From the NCBI GenBank assembly GCA_002352285.1, contig DEIC01000129.1, forward strand, positions 1 to 45,669: a stretch of 45,669 nucleotides of DNA, written 5' to 3'. Every line of letters begins with the position of its first letter. The stretch's first letter is position 1. The DNA comes from Alphaproteobacteria bacterium UBA2784. Its GTDB lineage: Bacteria; Pseudomonadota; Alphaproteobacteria; Micropepsales; Micropepsaceae. Positions 16,100 through 23,855 of the stretch are shown here, in pieces. The notes beneath the pieces were generated by a model. That model saw nothing but the letters and a program-made list of their open reading frames with translations, was not told the DNA's origin and ran no database searches. The position numbers were made by a program, and so were the translations under genes.

Positions 16100-16963
16100 C
16101 TAATTTGTGGTGCGGGTCAGTTCTTCCAGAACTGGAGTCAGCCCCGGTTCATCTGACGGGAAATCAGGCAGATCCTCTACATCCGACTCGCCATTGGAAA
16201 TCGCGCTTTCACGCGCCTGACGATAGACTGAGCGGATCGCAACATAGTGATCAATCGAAGTCCGCTCGATCTCGTCCAGCGCCGTCAGAAGGCGGGCGCG
16301 CGAGTCGATCAGGCTGACGGTGGAGCGCAGCAGGGGAACCCAGCGCAGGTCGCGGCCATAATTCACATAGTTGAACGGATCGAAGGTCATGTCGACAAAG
16401 CGGCCGGCGAGGTCGCGCGGCGGGGCTGGGCCGAGCAGCGGCACGACGAGATAGGGGCCTTCGCCCACTCCCCAAACGGCGAGCGTCTGGCCGAAATCTT
16501 CGGAGTGCTGGGGCAGGCCCATTTCTTCGGCGACATCAAAAAGACCGCCAAGACCAAGAGTCGAATTGATCGCGAAGCGGCCGAGCGTCGTTGACGCGCG
16601 CGACATTTCGCCCTGCAGCAGATCATTGGCCAGCACGACGGGCGCGTCGAGATTGTCGAGCACGTTGCGGATGCCGTCCTGCGCAAACTCGGGCATGACG
16701 GCGTCATAGCCCATGGCGAGGGGGCGCAAGACGGCCTTGTCGATCGCAAGGTTGATGGCAAAGAAGGCGCGGTTCACCGTTTCAAACGGGTCGTTCACGT
16801 CTTCGACGTTGACGGTATTCGGGTCGCCGGATTCTTCGGCGCCGGTATCGGCAGACAAGGTCGAGCAACCCAAGAGCGCAACGCAAGCCAGCGCAACACT
16901 GGCGCGTGAGCGGCGGCGGCTTTGTGCCTCCGCTGCGTCATCCGTCTTTTCCAACACCGTCAT
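16100..16963 (-). CDS. mlaA: outer-membrane lipid asymmetry lipoprotein MlaA (VacJ)
   Basis: A VacJ/MlaA lipoprotein of 287 residues that extracts misplaced phospholipid from the outer leaflet and passes it to MlaC. The core motifs are plain: NDPFETVNRAFFAINLAIDK, NDLLQGEMSRASTTLGRFAI, NSTLGLGGLFDVAEEMGLPQ, then DFGQTLAVWGVGEGPYLVVP, LLGPAPPRDLAGRFVD and DPFNYVNY. The lipobox is LLGC with the acylated Cys at 33. The N-terminal charged region before the hydrophobic core is unusually long, about 20 residues with RRRSR, and no strong ribosome-binding site precedes the ATG at 16963. A start downstream is possible but no good alternative is visible. An acidic tail follows the conserved domain. Confidence 0.9.
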   Translation of the reverse strand: MTVLEKTDDAAEAQSRRRSRASVALACVALLGCSTLSADTGAEESGDPNTVNVEDVNDPFETVNRAFFAINLAIDKAVLRPLAMGYDAVMPEFAQDGIRNVLDNLDAPVVLANDLLQGEMSRASTTLGRFAINSTLGLGGLFDVAEEMGLPQHSEDFGQTLAVWGVGEGPYLVVPLLGPAPPRDLAGRFVDMTFDPFNYVNYGRDLRWVPLLRSTVSLIDSRARLLTALDEIERTSIDHYVAIRSVYRQARESAISNGESDVEDLPDFPSDEPGLTPVLEELTRTTN

Positions 16964-17128
16964 TGGCAACCAGAATCGTTAAGAGTCCGCAGGCGGGGCA
17001 GACTAGTCCATGGATTGAGGTAAATCATAAGCCGCCGTCCCTTAACCATCTTCAAATAGCCGGTTTTTTGGCCCCTGTGGTCTTGATGCCGCTACGCCGA
17101 TCACAGTTTTCCGGCGGGATTGCATAAG

Positions 17129-17150
17129 GATATAAAGATATGTTTATATC
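17129..17150 (+). promoter_or_regulatory. palindromic operator upstream of the ArsR-methyltransferase/met operon
   Basis: GATATAAA (17129-17136) and TTTATATC (17143-17150) form a perfect 8-bp inverted repeat around GATATG, 24 bases before the regulator's ATG. The AT-rich palindrome stands out from GC-rich surroundings and has the size of an ArsR-dimer site. TATAAA at 17131-17136 could serve as the -10 element, so a bound regulator would block polymerase. The operator role is inferred. Confidence 0.65.
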
Positions 17151-17174
17151 TTAAGCCATTCTAAGGAATCGCCG

Positions 17175-18155
17175 ATGGAAGACGTTCTGCAAGCCTTGCG
17201 CGCTGCCGCCGAGTCCACACGGCTGCGCCTGCTTGTGCTGTTGAGCGGCACGGAACTGACCGTCAGTGAAATCACCCAGGTGCTGAACCAGAGCCAGCCG
17301 CGCGTCAGCCGCCATCTGAAACTTTTGGGAGAGGCGGGTCTCTTGATGCGCGTGCGCGAGGGGGCGTGGGTCTTCTATCGCACGGCGGATGAGGGAAATG
17401 GCGGGCGCATGGCCGCGCTGCTTTCTGGCCTTGTCGATCCGGCCGATCCTGATTTGGCGCAGGACCGCGAACGGCTGGAGCAGGTGCGGCGTGCGCGTGC
17501 GGCAACGGCTGCGGACTATTTCGCGCGCAATGCAGAGGCATGGGCGCATATTCGCGCGCTGCATGTGCCGGAAGCCGATGTCGAGGCGGCTATTCTTGAA
17601 CTTTCCGGGGCAGCGCCGCTTGAAACCGTGCTTGATCTCGGCACCGGCACCGGTCGCATTCTTGAAGTGCTGGCGCCGCGTGCACGCCGCGGCATCGGCA
17701 TTGATCTCAGCCATGAGATGCTGGCGATTGCGCGCGCCAATCTGGAGCGGGCGGGGCTGGCGCACTGCCATGCGCGCCATGGTGACATTTTCAATCTGCC
17801 ATTTACGGCCAATCCCAAGGGTGGCGCAGATCTGGCCGTGTTGCATCAGGTGCTGCACTTCCTTGATGATCCGGCATCTGCGGTGCGCGAGGCTGCGCGG
17901 GTGCTGTCGCCTTCGGGCCGTATCCTGATCGCCGATTTTGCGCCGCACGAGCTTGAGTTTCTGCGCACCGAACACGCGCACCGGCGCCTTGGATTTTCGG
18001 ACCGCGAAGTCGCCCAATGGGCAGCGGCGGCCGGGCTTGAGGTGTCGCGCCGCATTGCGCTGCCGCCCAAAGGCGGCGAGGGCAAGCTCACCGTTGTGGT
18101 CTGGCAATTGTCGCGGCCAAAGGCGGCGCAAACCGCGCGGGGGGCCGCAGCATGA
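17175..18155 (+). CDS. ArsR-family regulator fused to SAM-dependent methyltransferase, 326 aa
   Basis: The N-terminal 95 or so residues are an ArsR winged helix: STRLRLLVLLSGTELTVSEI, then the recognition helix in QSQPRVSRHLKLLGEAGLL and a wing REGAWVFYRT. No metal-binding CxC motif is present. Residues about 115-315 are a class I methyltransferase with motif I VLDLGTGTGRILEVL, motif II GIGIDLSHEML, and a motif IV region ADLAVLHQVLHFLDD. Such fusions next to metF/metH are widespread in Alphaproteobacteria, and ArsR-type SahR regulators control methionine-cycle genes in Proteobacteria. I infer that the methyltransferase domain senses SAM or SAH and that this protein represses its own operon through the palindrome just upstream. 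It overlaps metF by ATGA. Confidence 0.85.
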   Translation: MEDVLQALRAAAESTRLRLLVLLSGTELTVSEITQVLNQSQPRVSRHLKLLGEAGLLMRVREGAWVFYRTADEGNGGRMAALLSGLVDPADPDLAQDRERLEQVRRARAATAADYFARNAEAWAHIRALHVPEADVEAAILELSGAAPLETVLDLGTGTGRILEVLAPRARRGIGIDLSHEMLAIARANLERAGLAHCHARHGDIFNLPFTANPKGGADLAVLHQVLHFLDDPASAVREAARVLSPSGRILIADFAPHELEFLRTEHAHRRLGFSDREVAQWAAAAGLEVSRRIALPPKGGEGKLTVVVWQLSRPKAAQTARGAAA

Positions 18156-19003
18156 GCATCTCGGTTTCCTTTGAGTTCTTTCCGCCGAAGTCGCAGGAGA
18201 TGGAAGTCGCGCTGTGGCGCGCCATCACGCGGCTGGCGCCGCTCAATCCTGCTTTCGTCTCTGTCACCTATGGTGCAGGTGGCTCCACGCGCGAGCGCAC
18301 GCACGCGACCGTCAAGCGCATCATCAGCGAAACGCGTCTGAAGCCTGCGGCGCATCTGACATGTGTGGGGGCACCGAAGAGCGCCATTGATGAGGTTGTG
18401 CGCGCCTATTGGGAAGCCGGTGTGCGCCACATCGTAGCGTTGCGCGGTGATGCGCCGCCGGGAAGCGGACCCTATCAGCCGCATCCCGATGGTTATGCGA
18501 CAACTGCTGCGCTGGTGCGCGGCATCAAGGCGATTGCGCCGTTTGAGGTCAGCGTATCGGCCTATCCGGAAAAACATCCCGAGAGTGCGTCGCTCGATGC
18601 GGATGTGAGCCTGCTTCAGGAGAAAGTGGCTGCAGGGGCGAGCCGGGCCGTGACGCAATTCTGTTTTGATACCGGCGCATTTGTGCGGCTGCGCGACCGC
18701 GCCGTGAAGGCGGGTGTTCACGTTCCGATCATTCCCGGATTGATGCCGACAACAAATTTCAAGGGCGTGAAGCGCATGGCTGCCTTGTGCGGGGCGAGCA
18801 TTCCCGCGTGGCTGGCCGAGCGGTTTGACAGGCTGGATGACGATCTGGAAACGCGCAAGCTGATTGCCGCAACCGTTGCCGCCGAACAGGTGGAGGCATT
18901 GCGGCGTGAGGGTTTCACCCAGTTCCACTTCTACACGCTCAATCAGGCAGACCTGACTTATGCGATCTGCCGCATTCTGGGAATCCGGGAGCAGCAGCCA
19001 TGA
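18152..19003 (+). CDS. metF: 5,10-methylenetetrahydrofolate reductase MetF
   Basis: MetF reduces 5,10-methylene-THF to 5-methyl-THF with FAD, supplying the methyl donor for the methionine synthase encoded just downstream. The 283-residue chain is the normal bacterial length. Family motifs are the N-terminal SFEFFPPKS with the catalytic Glu, FVSVTYGAGGSTRERT, AHLTCVG, HIVALRGDAPPG (the FAD/folate loop), VSAYPEKHPES, and AVTQFCFDTGAF followed by VPIIPGLMPTTNF. It starts on an ATGA overlap with the regulator gene and ends on an ATGA overlap with metH part 1, so the four genes are translationally coupled. Confidence 0.95.
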   Translation: MSISVSFEFFPPKSQEMEVALWRAITRLAPLNPAFVSVTYGAGGSTRERTHATVKRIISETRLKPAAHLTCVGAPKSAIDEVVRAYWEAGVRHIVALRGDAPPGSGPYQPHPDGYATTAALVRGIKAIAPFEVSVSAYPEKHPESASLDADVSLLQEKVAAGASRAVTQFCFDTGAFVRLRDRAVKAGVHVPIIPGLMPTTNFKGVKRMAALCGASIPAWLAERFDRLDDDLETRKLIAATVAAEQVEALRREGFTQFHFYTLNQADLTYAICRILGIREQQP

Positions 19004-20067
19004 GCGCACGCCAGGATCGCATTGCAAAGCTGAAGGAGATCGCCAAAGAGCGCATCCTGGTGCTGGATGGCTCGTGGGGCGTGATGATCCAGAAGCGCGG
19101 GCTTTCGGAAAGTGATTTCCGTGGCGCGCGTTTTGCCACGCATCACAAGCCGCTCAAGGGCAACAATGACCTTCTGTGTCTGACGCGGCCTGACATCGTT
19201 TCCGAACTGCACGATGCCTATTATGCGGCGGGCGCGGACATTGGCGAGACCAACACGTTCACCGCGACATCCATCGCGCAGGCTGACTATGGGCTGGAGA
19301 GCGCGGCGTTTGACATCAATCTGGCCGGGGCCAGGCTGGCGCGCGCCTCTGCCGATGCGTGGACGCGAAAAACACCGGACCGGCCGCGCTTTGTGGCGGG
19401 TGCGATTGGCCCGCTTAACGTGACACTGTCGCTGTCGCCGGATGTGAATGATCCTTCCAAGCGCGCGGTGACGTTCGATCAGGTTTACGCCGCCTATCGT
19501 GAACAGGCCTTGGCGCTGCATGAGGGCGGGGTTGATCTTTTTCTGGTCGAGACCGTGTTTGACACGCTCAACGCCAAGGCGGCGATCAAGGCGATCCTTG
19601 ATCTGGAAGATGACGGGCTGGAGAAGCTGCCGATCTGGATTTCGGGCACGATCACCGACCGCTCTGGCCGCACGCTGTCGGGCCAGACGGTTGAAGCGTT
19701 CTGGAACGCTGTGCGCCATGCCAAGCCCTTTGCCGTGGGTCTGAACTGCGCGCTGGGTGCAGAATTGATGCGCCCGCACATTGCTGACCTTGCGCGCGTC
19801 GCCGACACGCTGATCTCGGCCTATCCCAATGCGGGGTTGCCCAACGAATTTGGCGAATATGACGAGCAGCCGCACCAGACCTGCGCGATGCTTTCCGAGT
19901 GGGCGCGCTCGGGCCTTGTGAATATTCTGGGCGGTTGTTGTGGCACGACGCCGGAGCACATCGCCCATATCGCGCGCGCCGTTACAGGGATCGCGCCGCG
20001 CAAGGTGCCTGAGAAACCGCACGCGCTGCGCCTTTCGGGCCTGGAGCCTTTTGAGCTGCAAACATGA
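19000..20067 (+). CDS. metH: methionine synthase, homocysteine-binding subunit (split MetH, N-terminal part)
   Basis: This 355-residue protein corresponds to the first module of B12-dependent methionine synthase, the zinc- and homocysteine-binding barrel. It opens with [20 protein letters not shown], then [20 protein letters not shown] followed by TNTF, and has the three zinc cysteines: C250 in GLNCALG and C313-C314 in [11 protein letters not shown]. The chain ends shortly after this domain and the remaining modules are encoded by the next gene, starting on an ATGA overlap. Split MetH with this boundary is known in Alphaproteobacteria, and both halves have intact ends, so this is not a frameshift. 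Confidence 0.92.
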   Translation: MSARQDRIAKLKEIAKERILVLDGSWGVMIQKRGLSESDFRGARFATHHKPLKGNNDLLCLTRPDIVSELHDAYYAAGADIGETNTFTATSIAQADYGLESAAFDINLAGARLARASADAWTRKTPDRPRFVAGAIGPLNVTLSLSPDVNDPSKRAVTFDQVYAAYREQALALHEGGVDLFLVETVFDTLNAKAAIKAILDLEDDGLEKLPIWISGTITDRSGRTLSGQTVEAFWNAVRHAKPFAVGLNCALGAELMRPHIADLARVADTLISAYPNAGLPNEFGEYDEQPHQTCAMLSEWARSGLVNILGGCCGTTPEHIAHIARAVTGIAPRKVPEKPHALRLSGLEPFELQT

Positions 20068-22709
20068 CGCAAAATGCTTCCCGCAGCTTCGTCAATGTCG
20101 GCGAGCGCACCAATGTCACGGGCTCGGCAAAGTTCCGCAAGCTGATTGCAGATGGCAATTATGCCGAAGCGCTGTCGGTTGCGCGTCAGCAGGTGGAAAG
20201 CGGCGCGCAGATCATCGACGTGAACATGGATGAGGGGCTGCTCGATTCAAAGGCGGCGATGGTGACGTTCCTCAACCTCATCGCGTCGGAACCCGATATC
20301 GCGCGCGTGCCGGTGATGATTGACAGCTCCAAATGGGAGATCATCGAGGCGGGTCTGAAATGCGTGCAGGGCAAGGCGATCGTCAATTCGATCAGTCTGA
20401 AGGAGGGCGAGGAACAATTTCTGGAGCAGGCCAGAAAGTGCCTGCGCTATGGCGCCGCCGTCGTGGTGATGGCGTTTGATGAAAAGGGCCAGGCTGATAC
20501 GGCGCAACGCAAGATCGATATCTGCCGCCGCGCCTATGAGCTTCTGACCCAGAAAGCGGGCTTTCCGGCAGAAGACATCATCTTTGATCCCAACATCTTT
20601 GCTGTCGCCACGGGCATCGAAGAGCATGACAATTATGCCGCAGACTTCATCGCAGCGACGCGTGCGATCAAGCAGCAATTGCCCTATGCGCGCGTGTCCG
20701 GTGGCGTTTCCAACATCTCTTTCTCGTTCCGCGGCAACGAACCGGTGCGCCGCGCGATGCACAGCGTGTTTCTCTATCACGCCATCGCGGCGGGCATGGA
20801 TATGGGGATCGTCAATGCGGGCGATCTGCCCGTCTATGACGACATCGACCCTGAATTGCGCGAAGCGGTGGAGGACGTCATCCTCAACCGGCGCAAGGAT
20901 TCAACCGAACGCCTGATTGCGCTGGCGCCGCGTTACAAGGGTGGGGCGGCTGATGCGCGGGTTACCGATGAGAGCTGGCGCACGCTGCCGGTGGCGGCGC
21001 GCCTGTCGCATGCGCTGATCCATGGCATTGATGCGCATGTCATTGCGGATACGGAGGAGGCGCGGCTTTCCTCTACCCGCCCGCTTGATGTGATCGAAGG
21101 TCCGCTGATGGCGGGCATGAACGAGGTGGGTGATCTTTTCGGGCAGGGAAAAATGTTCCTGCCGCAGGTCGTCAAGTCGGCGCGCGTAATGAAGAAGGCG
21201 GTCGCGCACCTCATCCCCTTCATGGAGAGCGCCAACGACAATGCCGGTATCGCGCGCGAGCGTGCGGGCCGCATCGTGATGGCGACCGTGAAGGGCGATG
21301 TGCACGACATCGGCAAGAACATCGTGGGCGTTGTGCTTCAGTGCAACAATTACGAGGTGATTGACCTTGGCGTGATGGTGCCTGGCCAGACCATTCTGGA
21401 TGCGGCGCGCGAGCATCAGGCCGACATGATCGGCCTTTCGGGTCTGATTACGCCATCGCTGGACGAGATGTGTCATGTTGCGGCCGAAATGGAACGGCAG
21501 GGGTTGACGCTGCCGCTGCTGATCGGGGGCGCCACGACGTCGAAGGTTCATACGGCGGTCAAGATTGCGCCGAATTACAGGAGCGGGCCGGTCGTCTATG
21601 TGACGGACGCCTCGCGCGCCGTGGGCGTGGCGGGCGCGCTGCGCGGTGAGACGCGCAAGGATTTCGCCGCCGGCGTGCGCAGCGAATATCAGCAGATTGC
21701 CGAGGGACATGCAGCCTCGCGGCGGCCTGGGCGGCGCGCGACGCTCAGCGAGGCGCGGGCCAACCGCTTTGTACCCTCGTTCAGCGAGAAGCCACCCAAG
21801 CCGAAGTTCATGGGCCTGCGCGCCTTCGATAGTTATGATCTTGGCGAGCTTGTTCCCTATATCGACTGGACGCCGTTCTTCCAGAGCTGGGAGCTGGCCG
21901 GGCGTTATCCCGCCATTCTGGATGATGACAAGGTGGGCAAAGCGGCGCGCGGTCTTTTCAATGACGCGCAGGCCATGCTGAAGCGCATCATCGACGGCAA
22001 ATGGCTGACGGCGCGCGCGGTGATCGGCTTTTTTCCGGCCAATCAGGATGGCGATGACATTCTGGTCTTTGACGATGAGACGCGCACACAGGTCCGTGCG
22101 CGGCTGTGTACGTTGCGCCAGCAGATCGCCAAGGAGCCGGGGCGGCCCAATTTTTCCCTGGCCGATTTCATCGCACCGCGCGGGATCGACGATTACATCG
22201 GCGGCTTTGCCGTCACGGCGGGTCATGGCGAGCGCGAGGCGGCCGGGCGCTTTGAAGCGGCGCATGATGATTACAGCGCCATTCTCCTGAAGGCGCTGGC
22301 CGACCGGCTGGCCGAGGCCTTTGCCGAGCGCATGCATCAGCGCGTGCGCCGCGAATTCTGGGCCTATGCGCCGGACGAGCAACTGACCAATGAGCAGCTG
22401 ATCGCCGAGGCCTATCGCGGCATCAGGCCTGCGCCCGGTTATCCCGCCCAGCCCGACCACAGCGAGAAGCGCACATTGTTCTCTCTGCTGGATGCAGAGG
22501 CACAGGCGGGCATTTCGCTGACTGAAAGCTGTGCGATGTGGCCGGGGTCATCGGTTTCCGGCCTCTATTTCGCGCACCCCCAGGCTGCCTATTTCGGGGT
22601 CGGCAAGATCGAGCGCGATCAGGTGGAGGACTATGCCCGCCGCAAGGGGATGAGCCTTGCCGAAACCGAGAAATGGCTGCGCCCGATCCTGAATTATGAG
22701 GCGGAGTAG
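20064..22709 (+). CDS. metH: methionine synthase, folate-, cobalamin- and SAM-binding subunit (split MetH, C-terminal part)
   Basis: The 881-residue product carries the other MetH modules in order. A pterin-binding domain ([20 protein letters not shown] onward, with IIDVNMDEG) accepts methyl-THF. A cap domain follows, then the Rossmann B12 domain with DVHDIGKN, whose H414 is the lower axial cobalt ligand, followed by VIDLGVMVP and [10 protein letters not shown]. The reactivation domain at the C-terminus carries [15 protein letters not shown], the SAM-binding signature, and [16 protein letters not shown]. It acts with the homocysteine subunit encoded immediately upstream to make methionine. 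A GC-rich hairpin follows 14 bases after the stop, but its T-rich side faces the opposite strand. Confidence 0.95.
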   Translation: MTQNASRSFVNVGERTNVTGSAKFRKLIADGNYAEALSVARQQVESGAQIIDVNMDEGLLDSKAAMVTFLNLIASEPDIARVPVMIDSSKWEIIEAGLKCVQGKAIVNSISLKEGEEQFLEQARKCLRYGAAVVVMAFDEKGQADTAQRKIDICRRAYELLTQKAGFPAEDIIFDPNIFAVATGIEEHDNYAADFIAATRAIKQQLPYARVSGGVSNISFSFRGNEPVRRAMHSVFLYHAIAAGMDMGIVNAGDLPVYDDIDPELREAVEDVILNRRKDSTERLIALAPRYKGGAADARVTDESWRTLPVAARLSHALIHGIDAHVIADTEEARLSSTRPLDVIEGPLMAGMNEVGDLFGQGKMFLPQVVKSARVMKKAVAHLIPFMESANDNAGIARERAGRIVMATVKGDVHDIGKNIVGVVLQCNNYEVIDLGVMVPGQTILDAAREHQADMIGLSGLITPSLDEMCHVAAEMERQGLTLPLLIGGATTSKVHTAVKIAPNYRSGPVVYVTDASRAVGVAGALRGETRKDFAAGVRSEYQQIAEGHAASRRPGRRATLSEARANRFVPSFSEKPPKPKFMGLRAFDSYDLGELVPYIDWTPFFQSWELAGRYPAILDDDKVGKAARGLFNDAQAMLKRIIDGKWLTARAVIGFFPANQDGDDILVFDDETRTQVRARLCTLRQQIAKEPGRPNFSLADFIAPRGIDDYIGGFAVTAGHGEREAAGRFEAAHDDYSAILLKALADRLAEAFAERMHQRVRREFWAYAPDEQLTNEQLIAEAYRGIRPAPGYPAQPDHSEKRTLFSLLDAEAQAGISLTESCAMWPGSSVSGLYFAHPQAAYFGVGKIERDQVEDYARRKGMSLAETEKWLRPILNYEAE

Positions 22710-22714
22710 CCACC

Positions 22715-22744
22715 AAAACAAAAGGGCCGGCGTGGCGCCGGCCC
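22715..22744 (-). terminator. intrinsic terminator for the minus-strand small gene
   Basis: GGGCCGGCG (22724-22732) pairs perfectly with CGCCGGCCC (22736-22744) around TGG. Read on the minus strand, the hairpin is followed by TTTTGTTTT (22723-22715), the expected U-tract. On the plus strand only GGGTGG follows, so it serves chiefly the minus-strand gene ending at 22770. Confidence 0.75.
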
Positions 22745-22769
22745 GGGTGGTGGTTATGGCGCTCTGCTT

Positions 22770-22844
22770 TCAGAGAAAGCCGATCAGAATTGCGCCCAGA
22801 AACAGGAAGACGACCCCTGTGGTCAGTGCACCGGCTTGCTGCAT
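22770..22844 (-). CDS. probable 24-residue single-pass membrane peptide
   Basis: A very short frame beginning MQQAGALTTGVVFLFLGAIL and ending IGFL. From residue 6 it is almost wholly hydrophobic, the length of one membrane helix. Three things argue that it is real: a perfect GGAGG ribosome-binding site (22850-22854) 5 bases before the ATG, a strong minus-strand intrinsic terminator starting 26 bases after the stop, and no other minus-strand gene that this terminator could serve. A longer in-frame reading to 23009 exists but adds a sequence unlike a protein start and ignores the ribosome-binding site. A weak promoter candidate (TTGGGT, 17 bases, CAAAAT) lies at 22951-22923 on the minus strand. 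Function unknown. Confidence 0.6.
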   Translation of the reverse strand: MQQAGALTTGVVFLFLGAILIGFL

Positions 22845-23159
22845 GGAAACCTCCGCAACTGGTTGAACCACTCCGGAAACGGGCCTTCGTTTTTTCGCCC
22901 GCACAACACCCCCGATGCGCGCATTTTGCCTCGCCAAGGCCGTTAACCCAAGCGTTTCGTCCGCTGCATCCGGCTCGCATTTGGAATGATGTTGCGCCAA
23001 CTGATTCAATCGTGGCGCGCTTGACGGGCGTGATTGCCGGGATCACCACGCGGGCGAAAGGATGATACGCGCGCATGTTGCGGCGCAGCATCGGCAGGCG
23101 CGAGACATTGATGTGCGGGCCTGTCGGCCAAGTGGGATGGAGCCCCCGAGTCGTGCCGA
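22845..23159. other. gene-free stretch upstream of the small membrane peptide
   Basis: These 315 bases hold the ribosome-binding site (22850-22854) and possible minus-strand promoter (22923-22951) of the 24-residue peptide. I see nothing else I can support: open frames here have no ribosome-binding site or recognisable product, and no tRNA, repeat or terminator is visible. Confidence 0.5.
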
Positions 23160-23855
23160 CTACCAGGCGATCGGCTTGCCCGCATAGTCGAGATAGGTGC
23201 CGGAACCCGCCGGGGTCAGGGCCGCAATCACCTTGCGCATGCCACTGACAGACTCCTCAGGCGATAGCGGCGCCTGCGGGCCACCCATATCGGTGCGCAC
23301 CCAGCCGGGGTGCATGGCGAGCGTAGTGATCCCCTCGTCGCGCCAGTCATTGGCCAGAAGGTTAATGACCATGTTGAGCGCGGTCTTGGACGAGCGATAG
23401 GCATAAAATCCTCTGCCGCCGCCCTGGGCGATGGACCCCATCTGCGAGGTGATGGCGACCATCTTTCGTGTGCTGCTGCGCTTGAGATGTTCCTTGAATG
23501 CGACCGCGACACGCAGCGGCCCCATCGTGTTGACGGCATGGGTTTCGGCCCAGCCGGCATAGTCCATGTCTCCAGCCGATTGCTGCTTGGGGCCATAGAT
23601 GCCGGCATTGTTGATGATGATGTCGAGGGCTGTGCCCTCCAGCGCCTTGGCGCAGGCGGTTACGGATGCCGCATCGGCGACATTCATCGCATGAACCTTC
23701 ACGAGCCCCTTCGATGAAGCAGCGAGGGCATTGAGTGCATCGGCCTTGTCCGGGTTACGGCAGGCAGCATGAACGTGCACGCCTTCGGCGGCGTATTGGC
23801 GGACAAATTCAAGGCCCAAACCGCGATTGGCGCCCGTCACAAGAATGGTGGTTAT
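23160..23855 (-). CDS. short-chain dehydrogenase/reductase, apparent ATA start
   Basis: A classical SDR of about 231 residues that would oxidise or reduce a carbonyl with NAD(P). Motifs are the cofactor loop TGANRGLGLEF, the NNAG motif (IIINNAGIYGP), a catalytic Ser in AITSQMGSIAQ, and the active-site Y..SK in FYAYRSSKTALNM. The natural first strand, (M)TTILVTGANRG, begins at an ATA at 23855-23853, with AGGAG exactly 7 bases upstream. No ATG, GTG or TTG lies there, and the first standard start is GTG at 23840, which removes most of strand beta-1 and is 22 bases from that ribosome-binding site. The ATA overlaps the TAA of the upstream oxoprolinase gene. Substrate unknown. Confidence 0.8.
   Translation of the reverse strand: MTTILVTGANRGLGLEFVRQYAAEGVHVHAACRNPDKADALNALAASSKGLVKVHAMNVADAASVTACAKALEGTALDIIINNAGIYGPKQQSAGDMDYAGWAETHAVNTMGPLRVAVAFKEHLKRSSTRKMVAITSQMGSIAQGGGRGFYAYRSSKTALNMVINLLANDWRDEGITTLAMHPGWVRTDMGGPQAPLSPEESVSGMRKVIAALTPAGSGTYLDYAGKPIAW

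Noticed and set aside
16964..17174. SAM or cobalamin riboswitch upstream of the methionine operon
   Set aside because: I looked for SAM-II, SAH and B12-box elements and saw none; the palindrome at 17129-17150 explains regulation better. A covariance-model scan would settle it.
18958..20061. Long minus-strand open frame (367 codons)
   Set aside because: It is antisense to metH part 1, has Arg/His-rich composition typical of a GC-rich shadow frame, and matches no family.
20060..20070. Possible frameshift splitting metH
   Set aside because: The junction is a clean ATGA stop/start overlap at a domain boundary, and split MetH is known in Alphaproteobacteria.
20901..22460. Long minus-strand open frame (519 codons)
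   Set aside because: It is antisense to metH part 2 and has shadow-frame composition; the plus-strand product is unmistakable.
22724..22744. Hairpin as the metH terminator
   Set aside because: No U-tract follows on the plus strand; the T-rich side faces the minus strand, so it is assigned to the small peptide gene.
22790..23065. Plus-strand open frame of 91 codons
   Set aside because: No ribosome-binding site, shadow-like composition, and it overlaps the better-supported small minus-strand gene.
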